The notes below the pieces were generated by a model. It was given only the letters and a program-made list of their open reading frames with translations, was not told the DNA's origin and searched no databases. The position numbers and the translations under genes are program-made. This document shows positions 1 to 8,090 of a DNA stretch of 32,424 nucleotides, one piece after another (positions within the stretch are counted from its first letter, which is position 1; every line of letters starts with the position of its first letter). Origin of the DNA: JBDUDK01 sp040002995 (lineage in GTDB: Bacteria; Actinomycetota; Acidimicrobiia; Acidimicrobiales; Ilumatobacteraceae); assembly GCA_040002995.1 (NCBI GenBank), contig JBDUDK010000082.1, positions 1 through 32,424 of the forward strand. The letters are read 5' to 3'.

Positions 1-2
1 GC

Positions 3-233
3 AAGACCCTGCGCTTGGTGCTCACAGGCCCGGGCGGAGGAACGTTCGTGCGCCCCATGGCGTATGGCGACAGTGCATCGGGCGACGGCGATCTATTGAT
101 CGTCGCGGCGGCCGCAGATTTCTGCCGACTCGCCGGCAAGATGCTCGACCCCGCCGACTTCATCTTCGACGCCGACGGTGCCGTCGATCTCATCGATGCG
201 GTGTTTGCGGGAGCGCGCACCTTCGCTGAGTAA
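3..233 (+). CDS. Maleylpyruvate isomerase-like protein, C-terminal fragment
   Basis: This is the 3' end of a gene that enters from the left edge; the frame is open from base 3 and stops at 231-233. The visible 76 residues run from a GPGGGTF turn through DFCRLAGKMLDPADF to a small helical end (GARTFAE). That arrangement is typical of the C-terminal sterol-carrier-like domain of actinobacterial mycothiol-dependent maleylpyruvate isomerase/DinB-type proteins (the TIGR03083 kind), where a VxDWCRLxxxRLxPxD stretch is conserved. The N-terminal metal-binding four-helix domain, which would carry the catalytic histidines, lies outside the window, so the reaction cannot be judged. Many members of this family have no known substrate. 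The family call is fairly safe; the function is open. Confidence 0.7.
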   Translation, partial: KTLRLVLTGPGGGTFVRPMAYGDSASGDGDLLIVAAAADFCRLAGKMLDPADFIFDADGAVDLIDAVFAGARTFAE

Positions 234-346
234 GCGATGTGATTTCGCTGATCACACGCCGCCAAGCACCATGTCCGACGAGCGAGTCGCTCTCGTGGCG
301 ATGACAGTTGCGGTGCGCCCGCGGAGCAGGCCAGTTGTAGCTGAGG

Positions 347-739
347 TCAGCGCCCGGCGCGCAGTTCGTCTCTGATCTGAGTGAGGATCTCCACCTCGGT
401 GGCCGCAGCGGTGGCAGCGGCAGGCCCGGAGGGGGCAGCCGAGCGGGCCTTCATCTTTTCCCACGCCTTCAGGATCAAGAACAAGACGAAGGCGACCACC
501 ACCAACTCGATGAGGGCGTTCAACACGAGGCCGATGCTGATGCGACTGTCGCCGATGTCGAACCCGATCTGCGAGAGGTTCGGCTTGCCGAAGATCGCCG
601 CGATGATCGGGTGGATGACGCCCTCGAGCAGCGCGTCGATGACGCTCTTGAACGTGAGGGCCATGACCAAGCCAACCGCGATGACCACGATGTCGCCCTG
701 CGAAAGAAACTCCTTGAACTCCTTGAGCATGTTCTTCAT
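347..739 (-). CDS. mscL: MscL-type large-conductance mechanosensitive channel
   Basis: A 130-residue membrane protein. It starts with the MscL amphipathic N-helix (MLKEFKEFLSQGD), then TM1 (about residues 16-38), a short periplasmic loop containing GFDIGDSRISIG, TM2 (about 68-90) and a charged/Ala-rich tail ending in a coiled-coil-like segment (EVEILTQIRDEL), as in MscL's cytoplasmic helix bundle. Length is normal for the family. The frame stays open upstream to 820, but I chose the ATG at 739 because the conserved N-helix begins there and a GGGGAG ribosome site precedes it. TM1 is divergent: where typical MscL has small Gly/Ala residues at the pore constriction, this one has AVGLVMALTFKSVI, so gating may differ. 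Expected role: osmotic emergency release valve in the inner membrane. It follows the molybdopterin oxidoreductase on the same strand with a 46-nt gap. Confidence 0.9.
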   Translation of the reverse strand: MKNMLKEFKEFLSQGDIVVIAVGLVMALTFKSVIDALLEGVIHPIIAAIFGKPNLSQIGFDIGDSRISIGLVLNALIELVVVAFVLFLILKAWEKMKARSAAPSGPAAATAAATEVEILTQIRDELRAGR

Positions 740-785
740 GTAGTGGTGCGCTCCCCAGTTCGGTGAATGCGTAAGGCGCGGGCCG

Positions 786-2756
786 CTACACGACCGAGAC
801 GACCTCCACGCGGGCGTCATTGAAGCATGCGCCGTCGGCGAGATCTGACAATGAGTCGGGAACCAGCGAGTTCACACCGACACCACCGTCGAAGTCCCGA
901 AGCCACACGCCTTTCGGCAAGACGCACACTCCGGCTCGTAGGTCGCGATTGACATGAGCTACCACGATGATGACACCCCGCTCGTTCCACACCCGTACAC
1001 GATCGCCGTCACTTATGGCACGGGCCGACGCGTCGTCGGGATGAAGTTGAATGGCCGCCTCGGGCGCCTGGAACTCGCCCAACATGGAGTTGATCGTCTT
1101 ATGGTTGGCCGGGCTGATCAACGTCAGTGGAAAGTCGCTCGCGAGCTCGGTGAAGGTGGGCACCGGGCGCTCAGAATTCCCGCGGTCGGCAAGGCGAGCC
1201 TTCCGATCGGCAAACGTGGGGAACGTGTCACGGAACTGCACCGTGGTGCCCGGCTCGCGCACCGTTCTGGCCTCAGTGGTGGAACCGCCGTCGATCGTGA
1301 CCGCTTCGATCAGACTTTCCGGATCGGCGGTGAAAACGGGCGCGGGATAGCCGAAGCGATCGGCGAGGTCGGCGGCGAGCTCGTCGTTCGTGCGTCCCTC
1401 GCCCATACGATCGATGACCGGCTGAACCTGCATCAGCGCGTAGGTGCCGTAGGAATGTTTCACGTCGCGAGCTTCGAAATGCGTCGGCGCTGGAAGCACG
1501 AGATCGGCGTAGCGGGCAGTGTCGGTCATCACTTGTTCGTGCACGACCGTGAAGAGGTCTTCGCGTGAAAGACCAAGCAGTACAGCGTTTTGGTTGGGGT
1601 TCATCACGGCGATGTTGGCCCCCTGTACAAACAGGACCTCGACCGGTGGGCCTGCGAGCTCGCCGCACAGCAGCGCACCGATGGTGTTCATGTTGGCGAT
1701 GCGACGCGCCGGCCAATTGAGTCGGGCGTCGGGATCGGCGCCGCGAAACGAAAGTGGCGCGCCGCCACTGAGACTCGTCATCACGCCGCTACCGACGACA
1801 CCGAATTGACCGGCGAGCAGCGGCAGGGACAGAACGGCCCGGCAACTCGATCCCCCGTTGCGATTCCTCTCGAGTCCCCACCCCATGCGAAGGAACGCGG
1901 GCCGCGAGGTCGCGTAGTCGACCGCGGTGGCCGCGATGTCAGCGGCGGCCAGTCCGCAAACGTCGGCGGCGTGCTCAAGTGGCCACGCGGCGGCCGCGTC
2001 GAGGAACTCGTCGAGGCCCGACGCGTGATCGGCGAGAAAGGCAACGTCGACAAGGCCCTCTCGTCGCATATGGTCGGCCAGCGCGTACGCCAGCGCGACG
2101 TCGGTGCCGGGCCGCAACGCGAGATGGCGATTGGCGCGGGCGGCCATGGCGGTACGCCTCGGGTCGACAACGATCAGCCGGGCACCGGCATCGCGCGCCT
2201 TTTGCACGAGCTGCGGGAAATGGATGTTGGTCACCGTTGGGTTCGCACCCCAGACGACGACGCAACGCGCGTGCACGACGTCGAACGGGTCGGCCGACAG
2301 CATGTCGCCGTAGACCGCGTCATATGCGGCGCCGGCCGTGGCGGCGCAGATCGTGGGCAAGACATCGGTGGCTCCGAAACGGCGCCACAGTCGGGGGCCG
2401 AGCGCGGCGAGAGCGAGATCACCGGCCGACGAGTTGTAGAGGTATGGCACCACCGATGCCGGACCGTTCGGGCCGGCGGCCGCGGCGCGCAGGCGCTCGA
2501 CGAAGAGATCGAGTGCGCGGTCCCACGCGATGGGCTCGAACGTGCCCGAGCCTTTCGGTCCGGTGCGCACGAGCGGGGTGAGCACGCGGTCGGGTCCGTA
2601 AACACGGCGGGCGTGGTGCTTGACCTTCTGGCAGATGTACCCGTCGGTGAGCGGATTGCCTGGACCGGCATCAATCGACGTGATCCGACCCGCATCGACC
2701 GTGACCTCGAGGGTGCACGTATCGGGACAATCGAGCGGGCACGCCGTTCGGGTCAC
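786..2756 (-). CDS. Molybdopterin-dependent oxidoreductase with N-terminal 4Fe-4S site
   Basis: A 656-residue protein of the bis-MGD (DMSO reductase/formate dehydrogenase) superfamily. The N-terminus has Cys6, Cys10, Cys14 and Cys42, the CxxxCxxxC...C spacing of a 4Fe-4S cluster. A catalytic-domain segment follows with VVWGANPTVTN and VVDPRRT, typical MGD-binding loops, and the C-terminal molydopterin dinucleotide-binding barrel carries SPANHKTINSMLGE. TICAAT near residue 160 may hold the molybdenum-ligating Cys. There is no Tat signal, so it is probably cytoplasmic. No small or membrane subunit is adjacent, so the electron partner and substrate are unknown. The frame extends to 2834, but the GTG at 2756 puts the usual short lead before the first Cys. 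It starts back to back with the kinase-like gene on the other strand. Confidence 0.88.
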   Translation of the reverse strand: MTRTACPLDCPDTCTLEVTVDAGRITSIDAGPGNPLTDGYICQKVKHHARRVYGPDRVLTPLVRTGPKGSGTFEPIAWDRALDLFVERLRAAAAGPNGPASVVPYLYNSSAGDLALAALGPRLWRRFGATDVLPTICAATAGAAYDAVYGDMLSADPFDVVHARCVVVWGANPTVTNIHFPQLVQKARDAGARLIVVDPRRTAMAARANRHLALRPGTDVALAYALADHMRREGLVDVAFLADHASGLDEFLDAAAAWPLEHAADVCGLAAADIAATAVDYATSRPAFLRMGWGLERNRNGGSSCRAVLSLPLLAGQFGVVGSGVMTSLSGGAPLSFRGADPDARLNWPARRIANMNTIGALLCGELAGPPVEVLFVQGANIAVMNPNQNAVLLGLSREDLFTVVHEQVMTDTARYADLVLPAPTHFEARDVKHSYGTYALMQVQPVIDRMGEGRTNDELAADLADRFGYPAPVFTADPESLIEAVTIDGGSTTEARTVREPGTTVQFRDTFPTFADRKARLADRGNSERPVPTFTELASDFPLTLISPANHKTINSMLGEFQAPEAAIQLHPDDASARAISDGDRVRVWNERGVIIVVAHVNRDLRAGVCVLPKGVWLRDFDGGVGVNSLVPDSLSDLADGACFNDARVEVVSVV

Positions 2757-2761
2757 CCCAC

Positions 2762-2767
2762 TAGCGT
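2762..2767 (+). promoter_or_regulatory. -10-like box TAGCGT before the kinase-like gene
   Basis: TAGCGT lies 7 nt before the GTG at 2775 and matches the actinobacterial TAnnnT -10 consensus. If used, transcription would start at the GTG itself, giving a leaderless message. No convincing -35 is visible. Confidence 0.4.
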
Positions 2768-2774
2768 GGCCGAG

Positions 2775-3560
2775 GTGGCCGCGCGGGACAAGCCGGTTAT
2801 CGGCACGGGGCGCACCGCCTTCGTCGTCAACCATGGGCCCGGCACCGTTCTCAAGTGCTTTCGCGAAGGATTCACGGCCGACGATGAATGGATGCGTACG
2901 TCACAGGTGGCGGCCGCCGGGTCGGTAGCGATGGCGCGTCCAGTCGCGAAAGTCGACGAAGGCATCGTCTTCGAACGCATCGACGGTGCCTCGATGCTCG
3001 ACGCGCTTTCGCGGCGGCCATGGGAACTCGGTCGTCACGCCCGCGCTCTCGCCGCCCTCGAGGCCGAGGTGCACGCGGTGAACGTGCCGGGACTCCCGTC
3101 GACGCGCGGGCAACTGGCGAGCGCGATCGGCCGGGCGGGACTCGATGAGATCACCACTCGACGCGCGCTCGGCGCGCTCGACACAATGCCCGACGGCGAT
3201 CGTCTCGCTCACGGCGACCTGCATCCGGGCAACGTGCTGTTCGCGGAGCGCGGGCCAGTGCTCATCGACTGGGCCGACGCCACCCGCGGCGACCCGCTCG
3301 CCGACGCCGCCCGCACGTGGCTGCTTCTCACCGTCGCGGCTATTCCCGATGGCGCACCGCTGCGCTGGCTCGTCGTGCGCGCTCGCGCTCGGTTCGCCGC
3401 CGCATGGCATATGGCCTACACCGCGGCGCATCCTCACGACCCGCTCCTGCTCGAACGCTGGTTCACGATCGTTGCCGCGGCCCGCCTCGCCGAGGCCATC
3501 GAAGCGGAGCGGCGCGAGCTACTCGACATCGTCGACAAGGGCCTCGCCAACACGATTTGA
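2775..3560 (+). CDS. Aminoglycoside phosphotransferase-family (APH/choline-kinase-like) protein
   Basis: About 261 residues with the phosphotransferase core HGDLHPGNVLF (catalytic loop, D and N for ATP-Mg) followed by VLIDWADATRGDPLADAA, the equivalent of the DFG-type metal-binding Asp. The N-terminal lobe has FVVNHGPGTVLKCFR, where the Lys would contact ATP. The fold is shared by antibiotic kinases, choline/homoserine kinases and many uncharacterised small-molecule kinases; nothing here points to resistance. The start is uncertain. GTG 2766 and GTG 2775 are both in frame; I chose 2775 because a TAGCGT box sits 7 nt before it. The much longer open frame back to 1590 is antisense to the molybdopterin gene and is not coding. 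It ends 47 nt before the LLM gene. Confidence 0.78.
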   Translation: MAARDKPVIGTGRTAFVVNHGPGTVLKCFREGFTADDEWMRTSQVAAAGSVAMARPVAKVDEGIVFERIDGASMLDALSRRPWELGRHARALAALEAEVHAVNVPGLPSTRGQLASAIGRAGLDEITTRRALGALDTMPDGDRLAHGDLHPGNVLFAERGPVLIDWADATRGDPLADAARTWLLLTVAAIPDGAPLRWLVVRARARFAAAWHMAYTAAHPHDPLLLERWFTIVAAARLAEAIEAERRELLDIVDKGLANTI

Positions 3561-3607
3561 CGGGCCAGCCGCTACGGTCGGGGTCACTGCAGCGGTGAGG
3601 GGGAATC

Positions 3608-4522
3608 ATGCGTATCGGCATCTTCGGTGGCGCGGGCAACGACGGCGAGATCGGCGCGGTCATCGCTGAGGCACGATCCGCGGAGGCCGACGGCTTCGAC
3701 ACGTATTGGAGCTCGCAGATCTTCGGCCTCGACACCCTGACGACGCTCGCGCTGGTGGGTCGCGAGACCAGCACGATCAAGTTGGGGACATCGGTCGTGC
3801 CGACCTATCCCCGCCATCCGATGATGATCGCCCAGCAGGCGCTCACGACGCAGGCGGCGTGCGGCGGGCGTCTCACGCTCGGCATCGGTCCCTCGCACCA
3901 GATCGTCATCCAGGGCATGTACGGCATGGACTATTCGAAGCCGGGCCAACACACCGAGGAATACCTGCAAATCCTTGGCCCGCTCTCGCGCGGTGAGCCC
4001 GTCTCGTTTCGCGGCAAGCAGCTCAGCGCGAACGGCGCCCTCACGGTGAAGGGGGCCATCCCGTTTCCGATCGTGGTCGCCGCGCTCGGCCCGCGCATGC
4101 TTGAGATCGCGGGCCGGCTGTCCGACGGCACCCTCACATGGTGCGTCGGGCCTCGCACCCTCGCCGAGCACACCGTTCCGGCCATCACGGCGTCCGCCGA
4201 GAAGGCGGGGCGCGCCGTGCCCCGCATCATCTGCGCGCTCCCCGTCTGCGTCACCGAGGACACGAAAGGCGCCTACGAACGGGCGACGGAGATGTTCGCG
4301 ATCTACGCACAGCTTCCCGCCTATCGCGCCATGCTCGATCGGGAAGGGGTCAAGATCGCGGCAGACATCGCCATCACCGGTGCGGAGGACGAGGTACACG
4401 ATCGGATCGCCGCCCTCGCCGACGCTGGTGTCACCGAGTTCGGCGCGGTCGAATTCGGCGCCACGCCCGATGAGCGGGCCCGCACTCGTGAGGTACTCAA
4501 GACGCTCACCCGTTCGAGCTGA
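3608..4522 (+). CDS. LLM-class F420-dependent oxidoreductase (TIGR03564-like)
   Basis: A 304-residue luciferase-like TIM-barrel protein. It begins MRIGIFGG, has SSQIFGLDTLTTLALVG, IKLGTSVVPTYPRHP and RLTLGIGPSHQ, the strand and loop set that in actinobacterial LLM proteins builds the deazaflavin (F420) pocket. The pattern matches the MSMEG_4879-type group in my memory. Family role: hydride transfer between F420H2 and an organic substrate; the substrate is unknown. A strong ribosome site (GAGGGGG) sits 5 nt before the ATG. The flavoprotein gene begins 23 nt downstream on the same strand, so the two are probably co-transcribed and could pass electrons in one pathway (inference). Confidence 0.87.
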   Translation: MRIGIFGGAGNDGEIGAVIAEARSAEADGFDTYWSSQIFGLDTLTTLALVGRETSTIKLGTSVVPTYPRHPMMIAQQALTTQAACGGRLTLGIGPSHQIVIQGMYGMDYSKPGQHTEEYLQILGPLSRGEPVSFRGKQLSANGALTVKGAIPFPIVVAALGPRMLEIAGRLSDGTLTWCVGPRTLAEHTVPAITASAEKAGRAVPRIICALPVCVTEDTKGAYERATEMFAIYAQLPAYRAMLDREGVKIAADIAITGAEDEVHDRIAALADAGVTEFGAVEFGATPDERARTREVLKTLTRSS

Positions 4523-4545
4523 GCGGGGCGGCAGCGGCCACCACG

Positions 4546-5955
4546 ATGGCCCACCGCTACGACCTCGTGATCGTCGGCATGGGCTCCGGCGGCATGACGG
4601 CCGCCGAGTTCGCGGCGACGCTCGGACTCAAAATCGCGGTCGTGGAGCGCGGCCGGGCGGGCGGCGATTGTCTCTGGACGGGTTGCGTACCGAGCAAGGC
4701 GCTTCTCGCTTCGGCGAAGGCCGCCCACGTGATGCGCACCGCCGATCGGTTCGGACTCGAACCGGCGCACGCCCCGATCGACACGACGCGGGTATGGGCG
4801 CGCATCCGCGCCATACAGTCCGCGATCGCCGCCACGGACGACGACCCCGCGCGCTACCGGGCCATGGGCATAGAAGTCATCGAGGGCGCCGCGGTGGTGA
4901 CCGGTGCCCACGAGGTGACCGTTGATTCCGTGCGCCGCCTCGACACCCGCTTCATCCTGCTCTGCACCGGCAGCCGCCCCGCCGAACCGGCAATACCTGG
5001 TCTCGCGCCAAGCGGCTTCCTCACGAGCGAGACCGTCTTCACGCTCGAACAAGCGCCCGCGTCGATTGTGATGATCGGCGGGGGGCCCATCGCGGTTGAA
5101 CTGGCGCAGGCGTTTAGCCGTCTGGGGGTGACCACGACGGTGCTCCAGAAGCGGGCGACGATCCTGCCAAGAGACGAGCCAGAGCTCGTCGCCGTGCTCG
5201 ACGAAACACTCCGGCGCGACGGCGTCGATATCCAGTGCAATGTCGAGATCCGAAACGTCACCGTCGAGCGTGGCCGGAAAGTCGTGCATGGACGGCAGTC
5301 CGGCCGGTCGGGCGCCTGGAGCGCCGATGAACTCCTCGTCGCTGTCGGACGGGTACCCGCACTGGCTGATCTTGGATTGGAGGCGCTCGGCGTGGCGACC
5401 GGTCCGCGAGGCGTGATCGTCGACGATCGCGGTCGTTCGACCATCGACTCGATCTACGCGGCGGGCGACGTGGCCGGTCGGTTCGTGTTCACGCATTCGG
5501 CGGGCTACGAAGCCGTCCGCGCGGTGCGCGACGCCTTCTTCCCGGGGAAAGGCAGAGTCGACACTGTCATTCCGTGGTGCACGTTCACCGATCCCGAACT
5601 GGCCCATGTCGGCATGACCGCCGCTGAGGCTCGCGCCCACTATGGCCACGGCGTCGGCGTGAGGCGGCTCGACTTGGCCCATTCCGATCGGGCCAGAACC
5701 GAGAGCGCCACCGAAGGCGCGATCGTGATCGTGACGGCGAAGGAGCGGATCGTGGGGGCCCACATTCTCGCCCCGGTGGCGGGAGAGATGATCCATGAGC
5801 TGGCGTTGGCCGTCCATCGAAAGATGAAGCTCACCGACCTGGCCGGCCTGGTGCACGTCTACCCGACGTTGTCGACAGGTATCGGTCAGGTGGCCGCGCG
5901 GTCGGCGTTCGACAAGGCGAGGCGTTGGCGCTGGCTCGTCCGTAAGGTCAGTTGA
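4546..5955 (+). CDS. FAD-dependent pyridine nucleotide-disulfide oxidoreductase, mercuric-reductase-like
   Basis: 469 residues with the full glutathione-reductase-fold layout: N-terminal FAD Rossmann motif (VGMGSGGMTAAE), the redox pair Cys42/Cys47 in GGDCLWTGCVPSK, a NAD(P)-binding motif IGGGPIAVELA, a second FAD contact SIYAAGDVAGR, and the C-terminal dimerisation domain. The dimer-interface motif that supplies the catalytic His in dihydrolipoamide dehydrogenase (HPT) reads YPT here (Tyr439). It is therefore unlikely to be a true lipoamide or glutathione reductase, and closer to the mercuric-reductase-like group, although the extra N-terminal metal domain and C-terminal Cys pair of MerA are absent. 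No other mer gene is nearby. It probably follows the LLM gene in one transcript. The acceptor is unknown. Confidence 0.85.
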   Translation: MAHRYDLVIVGMGSGGMTAAEFAATLGLKIAVVERGRAGGDCLWTGCVPSKALLASAKAAHVMRTADRFGLEPAHAPIDTTRVWARIRAIQSAIAATDDDPARYRAMGIEVIEGAAVVTGAHEVTVDSVRRLDTRFILLCTGSRPAEPAIPGLAPSGFLTSETVFTLEQAPASIVMIGGGPIAVELAQAFSRLGVTTTVLQKRATILPRDEPELVAVLDETLRRDGVDIQCNVEIRNVTVERGRKVVHGRQSGRSGAWSADELLVAVGRVPALADLGLEALGVATGPRGVIVDDRGRSTIDSIYAAGDVAGRFVFTHSAGYEAVRAVRDAFFPGKGRVDTVIPWCTFTDPELAHVGMTAAEARAHYGHGVGVRRLDLAHSDRARTESATEGAIVIVTAKERIVGAHILAPVAGEMIHELALAVHRKMKLTDLAGLVHVYPTLSTGIGQVAARSAFDKARRWRWLVRKVS

Positions 5956-5966
5956 TCGGCCCGCCG

Positions 5967-6746
5967 CTAGCGGGCCACCCAGCCTCCGTCGACCGTGAGC
6001 GTGTGCCCGGTGATGTAGGAACCGGCGTCGGACGCGAGAAGGAGCAGGGCGCCGTCGAGCTCGGTGGGCTCACCAAAGCGGGCCATCGGGCAGTTCGTCT
6101 TGACGAAGCGCTGGGCCCCTTCATCGGTTTCCATCAGCGCGGTCATCTCGGAGGGGAACCAGCCGGGAGCGAGCGCGTTCACCCGCACCCCCTTGCGGGC
6201 CCATTGCACGGCCAGCTCCCTGGTCATGTTGATGACCGCACCTTTGGACGCGGAATAGTGCGCCTGCTTGATCGGAGCCGAAGCCACTTGGCCGAGGATC
6301 GAAGCGACGTTGATGACAGAACCTCTTCCCTTGCGCACCATCTCGACGCCGAACAATTTCGCGAGGTGCCACAGCGCGGTGACGTTCAGCTCCATCGCGG
6401 TACGAAAGGTCTCGAGGTCTTCAACTTCGATTGCCATCATGTTGCCGATGCCGGCGTTGTTGACCAAGACGTCGACGGTGCCGCACTGCTCGAGCGTCGC
6501 GGCGACAAGACGATCGCGGTCGGCGGCGAGTGAGAGGTCGCTGACCACCACCACCGCTCCGGGCAGCTCCTCGGCGAGCGCGTCGAGTCGTTCCTTGCGG
6601 CGCGCGGCGAGCACGACCGTCGCTCCGACGGCGTGCAGGACCCGGGCGAAGCGGTCGCCCAGGCCGCTCGACGCGCCGGTCACGACCGCGACGCGGCCGT
6701 CGAGACGAAACGGGGCGAGCGGGTCGATGGTCGTGGTGTCCGTCAT
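5967..6746 (-). CDS. Short-chain dehydrogenase/reductase (SDR)
   Basis: A 259-residue classical SDR. TGASSGLG (residues 23-30) binds the dinucleotide, VNNAG is the structural motif, and Ser149, Tyr164 and Lys168 (YSASK) form the catalytic set. The C-terminal segment LASDAGSYITGHTLTVDGGW is typical of the FabG-like branch. An Arg-Arg pair after the second strand (AARRKERL) suggests NADP(H) preference. It reduces a ketone or oxidises an alcohol; the substrate cannot be told. I used the ATG at 6746; the frame extends upstream to 7133, but that part overlaps other genes and lacks family sequence. A TACGCT box is 8 nt before the start. Its stop lies 11 bp from the end of the flavoprotein gene, tail to tail. 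Confidence 0.88.
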   Translation of the reverse strand: MTDTTTIDPLAPFRLDGRVAVVTGASSGLGDRFARVLHAVGATVVLAARRKERLDALAEELPGAVVVVSDLSLAADRDRLVAATLEQCGTVDVLVNNAGIGNMMAIEVEDLETFRTAMELNVTALWHLAKLFGVEMVRKGRGSVINVASILGQVASAPIKQAHYSASKGAVINMTRELAVQWARKGVRVNALAPGWFPSEMTALMETDEGAQRFVKTNCPMARFGEPTELDGALLLLASDAGSYITGHTLTVDGGWVAR

Positions 6747-6865
6747 GGCGCCGCAGCGTAGGCAATCCCGCGCGTTTCGCGCTGACTGTGTTGGGCCCGG
6801 GAACACCACGATTGCAAGTCGGTGAATGTTGGTCGTCTGACTGTCACTGCGGGCCGCTATGACCG

Positions 6866-7087
6866 ATGAATTGTGTTGTGAACCCCCCCACGCTCGAAGC
6901 CGAAACTCTTCACCGCAGCTGGGCCATCGCCGTGCGAACGGCCGGTGTCTCAGCCGTGCTGGTCGCGACCGCCGGCACGGCGATCCACCGCTTCGTCGGC
7001 GTCTCCACCTCGGTGCTGCTGGTCGGGGCGGCCGTGAGCGGTTTGCTGGTCGGTCTGAAGCTGCCAGTGGCGGCACCCCGTAGCTAA
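6866..7087 (+). CDS. Small hypothetical membrane protein
   Basis: A 73-residue protein with two likely membrane segments, about residues 23-42 (AVRTAGVSAVLVATAGTAIH region) and 48-66 (SVLLVGAAVSGLLVGLKL). I do not recognise a family. The start is unsure: ATG 6866 or GTG 6878 both fit, and no clear ribosome site precedes either. A second frame starting at ATG 6859 overlaps it but gives an Arg-rich product without hydrophobic segments, which looks like noise. It lies between the SDR (head to head) and the second LLM gene, with a perfect 18-bp palindrome just downstream. Confidence 0.45.
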   Translation: MNCVVNPPTLEAETLHRSWAIAVRTAGVSAVLVATAGTAIHRFVGVSTSVLLVGAAVSGLLVGLKLPVAAPRS

Positions 7088-7099
7088 CAGCGACACCGC

Positions 7100-7117
7100 G
7101 GCCTGAGCGCTCAGGCC
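7100..7117. promoter_or_regulatory. 18-bp perfect palindrome upstream of the second LLM gene
   Basis: GGCCTGAGCGCTCAGGCC reads the same on both strands with no loop. It sits 12 bp after the small membrane gene and 22 bp before the ATG at 7140. A loop-free palindrome with no T tract fits an operator for a dimeric regulator better than a terminator, but neither is proven. Confidence 0.4.
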
Positions 7118-7139
7118 CGTCGCGCGCGAACATGGCGCG

Positions 7140-8033
7140 ATGAAGGTGAGGATCGGCTTCGGCCTCGGCACGCGCAGCCTCACGAACGACGACCGCTTCG
7201 GGCCGTTCGTCGACGACCTCGAGCGGCTCCGATTCGACAGTCTGTGGTTGTCGGAGCGGGTGGGCGGAGAGTCACCTGACCCCGTCGTCGGCATGGCGTA
7301 CGCCGCGGGGCGCACCCGTCGCCTGAAGTTCGGGACGAGCGTGATGGTGCTGCCCGGTCGCAATCCCGTCCTCGTGGCCAAGGCTCTCGCCAGCCTCGAC
7401 CGCATGTCGGGCGGTCGGCTGCTACCGGCGTTCGGGCTCGGAGTCGCCGATGCCCATGAGCAACAGGCGTTCGGGATTGAGCGGTCGGCCCGGGCCGGGT
7501 GGTTCGACGAGGCCTTGCCCTTGATCAGGCGGCTGTGGACCGAGGACGTCGTCGACCATCACGGCGAGCGCTTCCATCTCGACGGTATCGGGGTCTTGCC
7601 CAAGCCGGTGCAGAAACCGCTCGAGGTGTGGCTGGGGGGCATCGCGCCGTCGGAGTTGCGCCGCGTCGGACGGCTGGGCGACGGGTGGCTGCCGTCGTTC
7701 ATCACCGCCACCGAGATGCGACCGGCGCGCCAGACGATCGAGGAGGTGGCCAACGCTCACGGCCGCGAGATCGATCCCGAACACTTCGGAGCGCTTGTGC
7801 CGTACGCGATCGGTCCGGTGCCGGATCGCGTGCTCGCGCAACTGGCCCGTCGCCGGCCCGACCTCGACCCGACCGCCCTCGTGCCCTCGGGTCTCGCGGC
7901 GCTCGCCTCGACGATCGAAGCGTTCGTCGAGCATGGCGCGTCGAAGTTCGTGGTCCTGCCCCTCGGCGAACCCGACGACTGGTCGCGCCACCTCGAAGAA
8001 GTCGCCGCCGCAGTCCTCCCCCTCCAAACCTGA
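7140..8033 (+). CDS. LLM-class F420-dependent oxidoreductase (second)
   Basis: A 297-residue luciferase-like barrel. It starts KVRIGFGLGTR and has SLWLSERVGG, LKFGTSVMVLPGRNPVLVAK, GGRLLPAFGLG and LPKPVQKPLEVWLGG. The last segment is the usual LLM loop after the long insertion, and the set resembles the MSMEG_3544-type (TIGR03854) actinobacterial group. It is expected to use F420, or less likely FMN, for hydride transfer to an unknown substrate. It is only distantly like the LLM gene at 3608, so the two are not a recent duplication. No clear Shine-Dalgarno is seen before the ATG. It runs tail to tail into the alpha/beta hydrolase, 53 bp apart. Confidence 0.85.
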   Translation: MKVRIGFGLGTRSLTNDDRFGPFVDDLERLRFDSLWLSERVGGESPDPVVGMAYAAGRTRRLKFGTSVMVLPGRNPVLVAKALASLDRMSGGRLLPAFGLGVADAHEQQAFGIERSARAGWFDEALPLIRRLWTEDVVDHHGERFHLDGIGVLPKPVQKPLEVWLGGIAPSELRRVGRLGDGWLPSFITATEMRPARQTIEEVANAHGREIDPEHFGALVPYAIGPVPDRVLAQLARRRPDLDPTALVPSGLAALASTIEAFVEHGASKFVVLPLGEPDDWSRHLEEVAAAVLPLQT

Positions 8034-8046
8034 GTTTCTTGGCGTA

Positions 8047-8090
8047 CTGACGCGCGAAACCGACACGCCGGAGCCAAAAAAGCGCGTCAG
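8047..8090. terminator. Inverted repeat between convergent genes
   Basis: CTGACGCGC at 8047-8055 pairs perfectly with GCGCGTCAG at 8082-8090 around a 26-nt loop that holds an A6 run. It fills the space between two convergent stop codons, so a transcription-ending role for both is possible. The long loop and missing T tract make this weak. Confidence 0.35.

Noticed and set aside
1590..2765. Long upstream extension of the kinase-like frame
   Set aside because: It is antisense to the molybdopterin gene; kinase sequence begins only after about 2770.
2775..3560. Antibiotic resistance gene (aminoglycoside kinase)
   Set aside because: Only the general kinase fold is visible; no specific resistance subfamily features or mobile context.
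4321..5856. 511-codon open frame on the minus strand
   Set aside because: Antisense to the LLM end and the flavoprotein, which carry clear motifs.
4546..5955. The flavoprotein as the missing E3 of the 2-oxoacid dehydrogenase
   Set aside because: The HPT catalytic His is Tyr (YPT) and it lies over 20 kb away next to an LLM gene.
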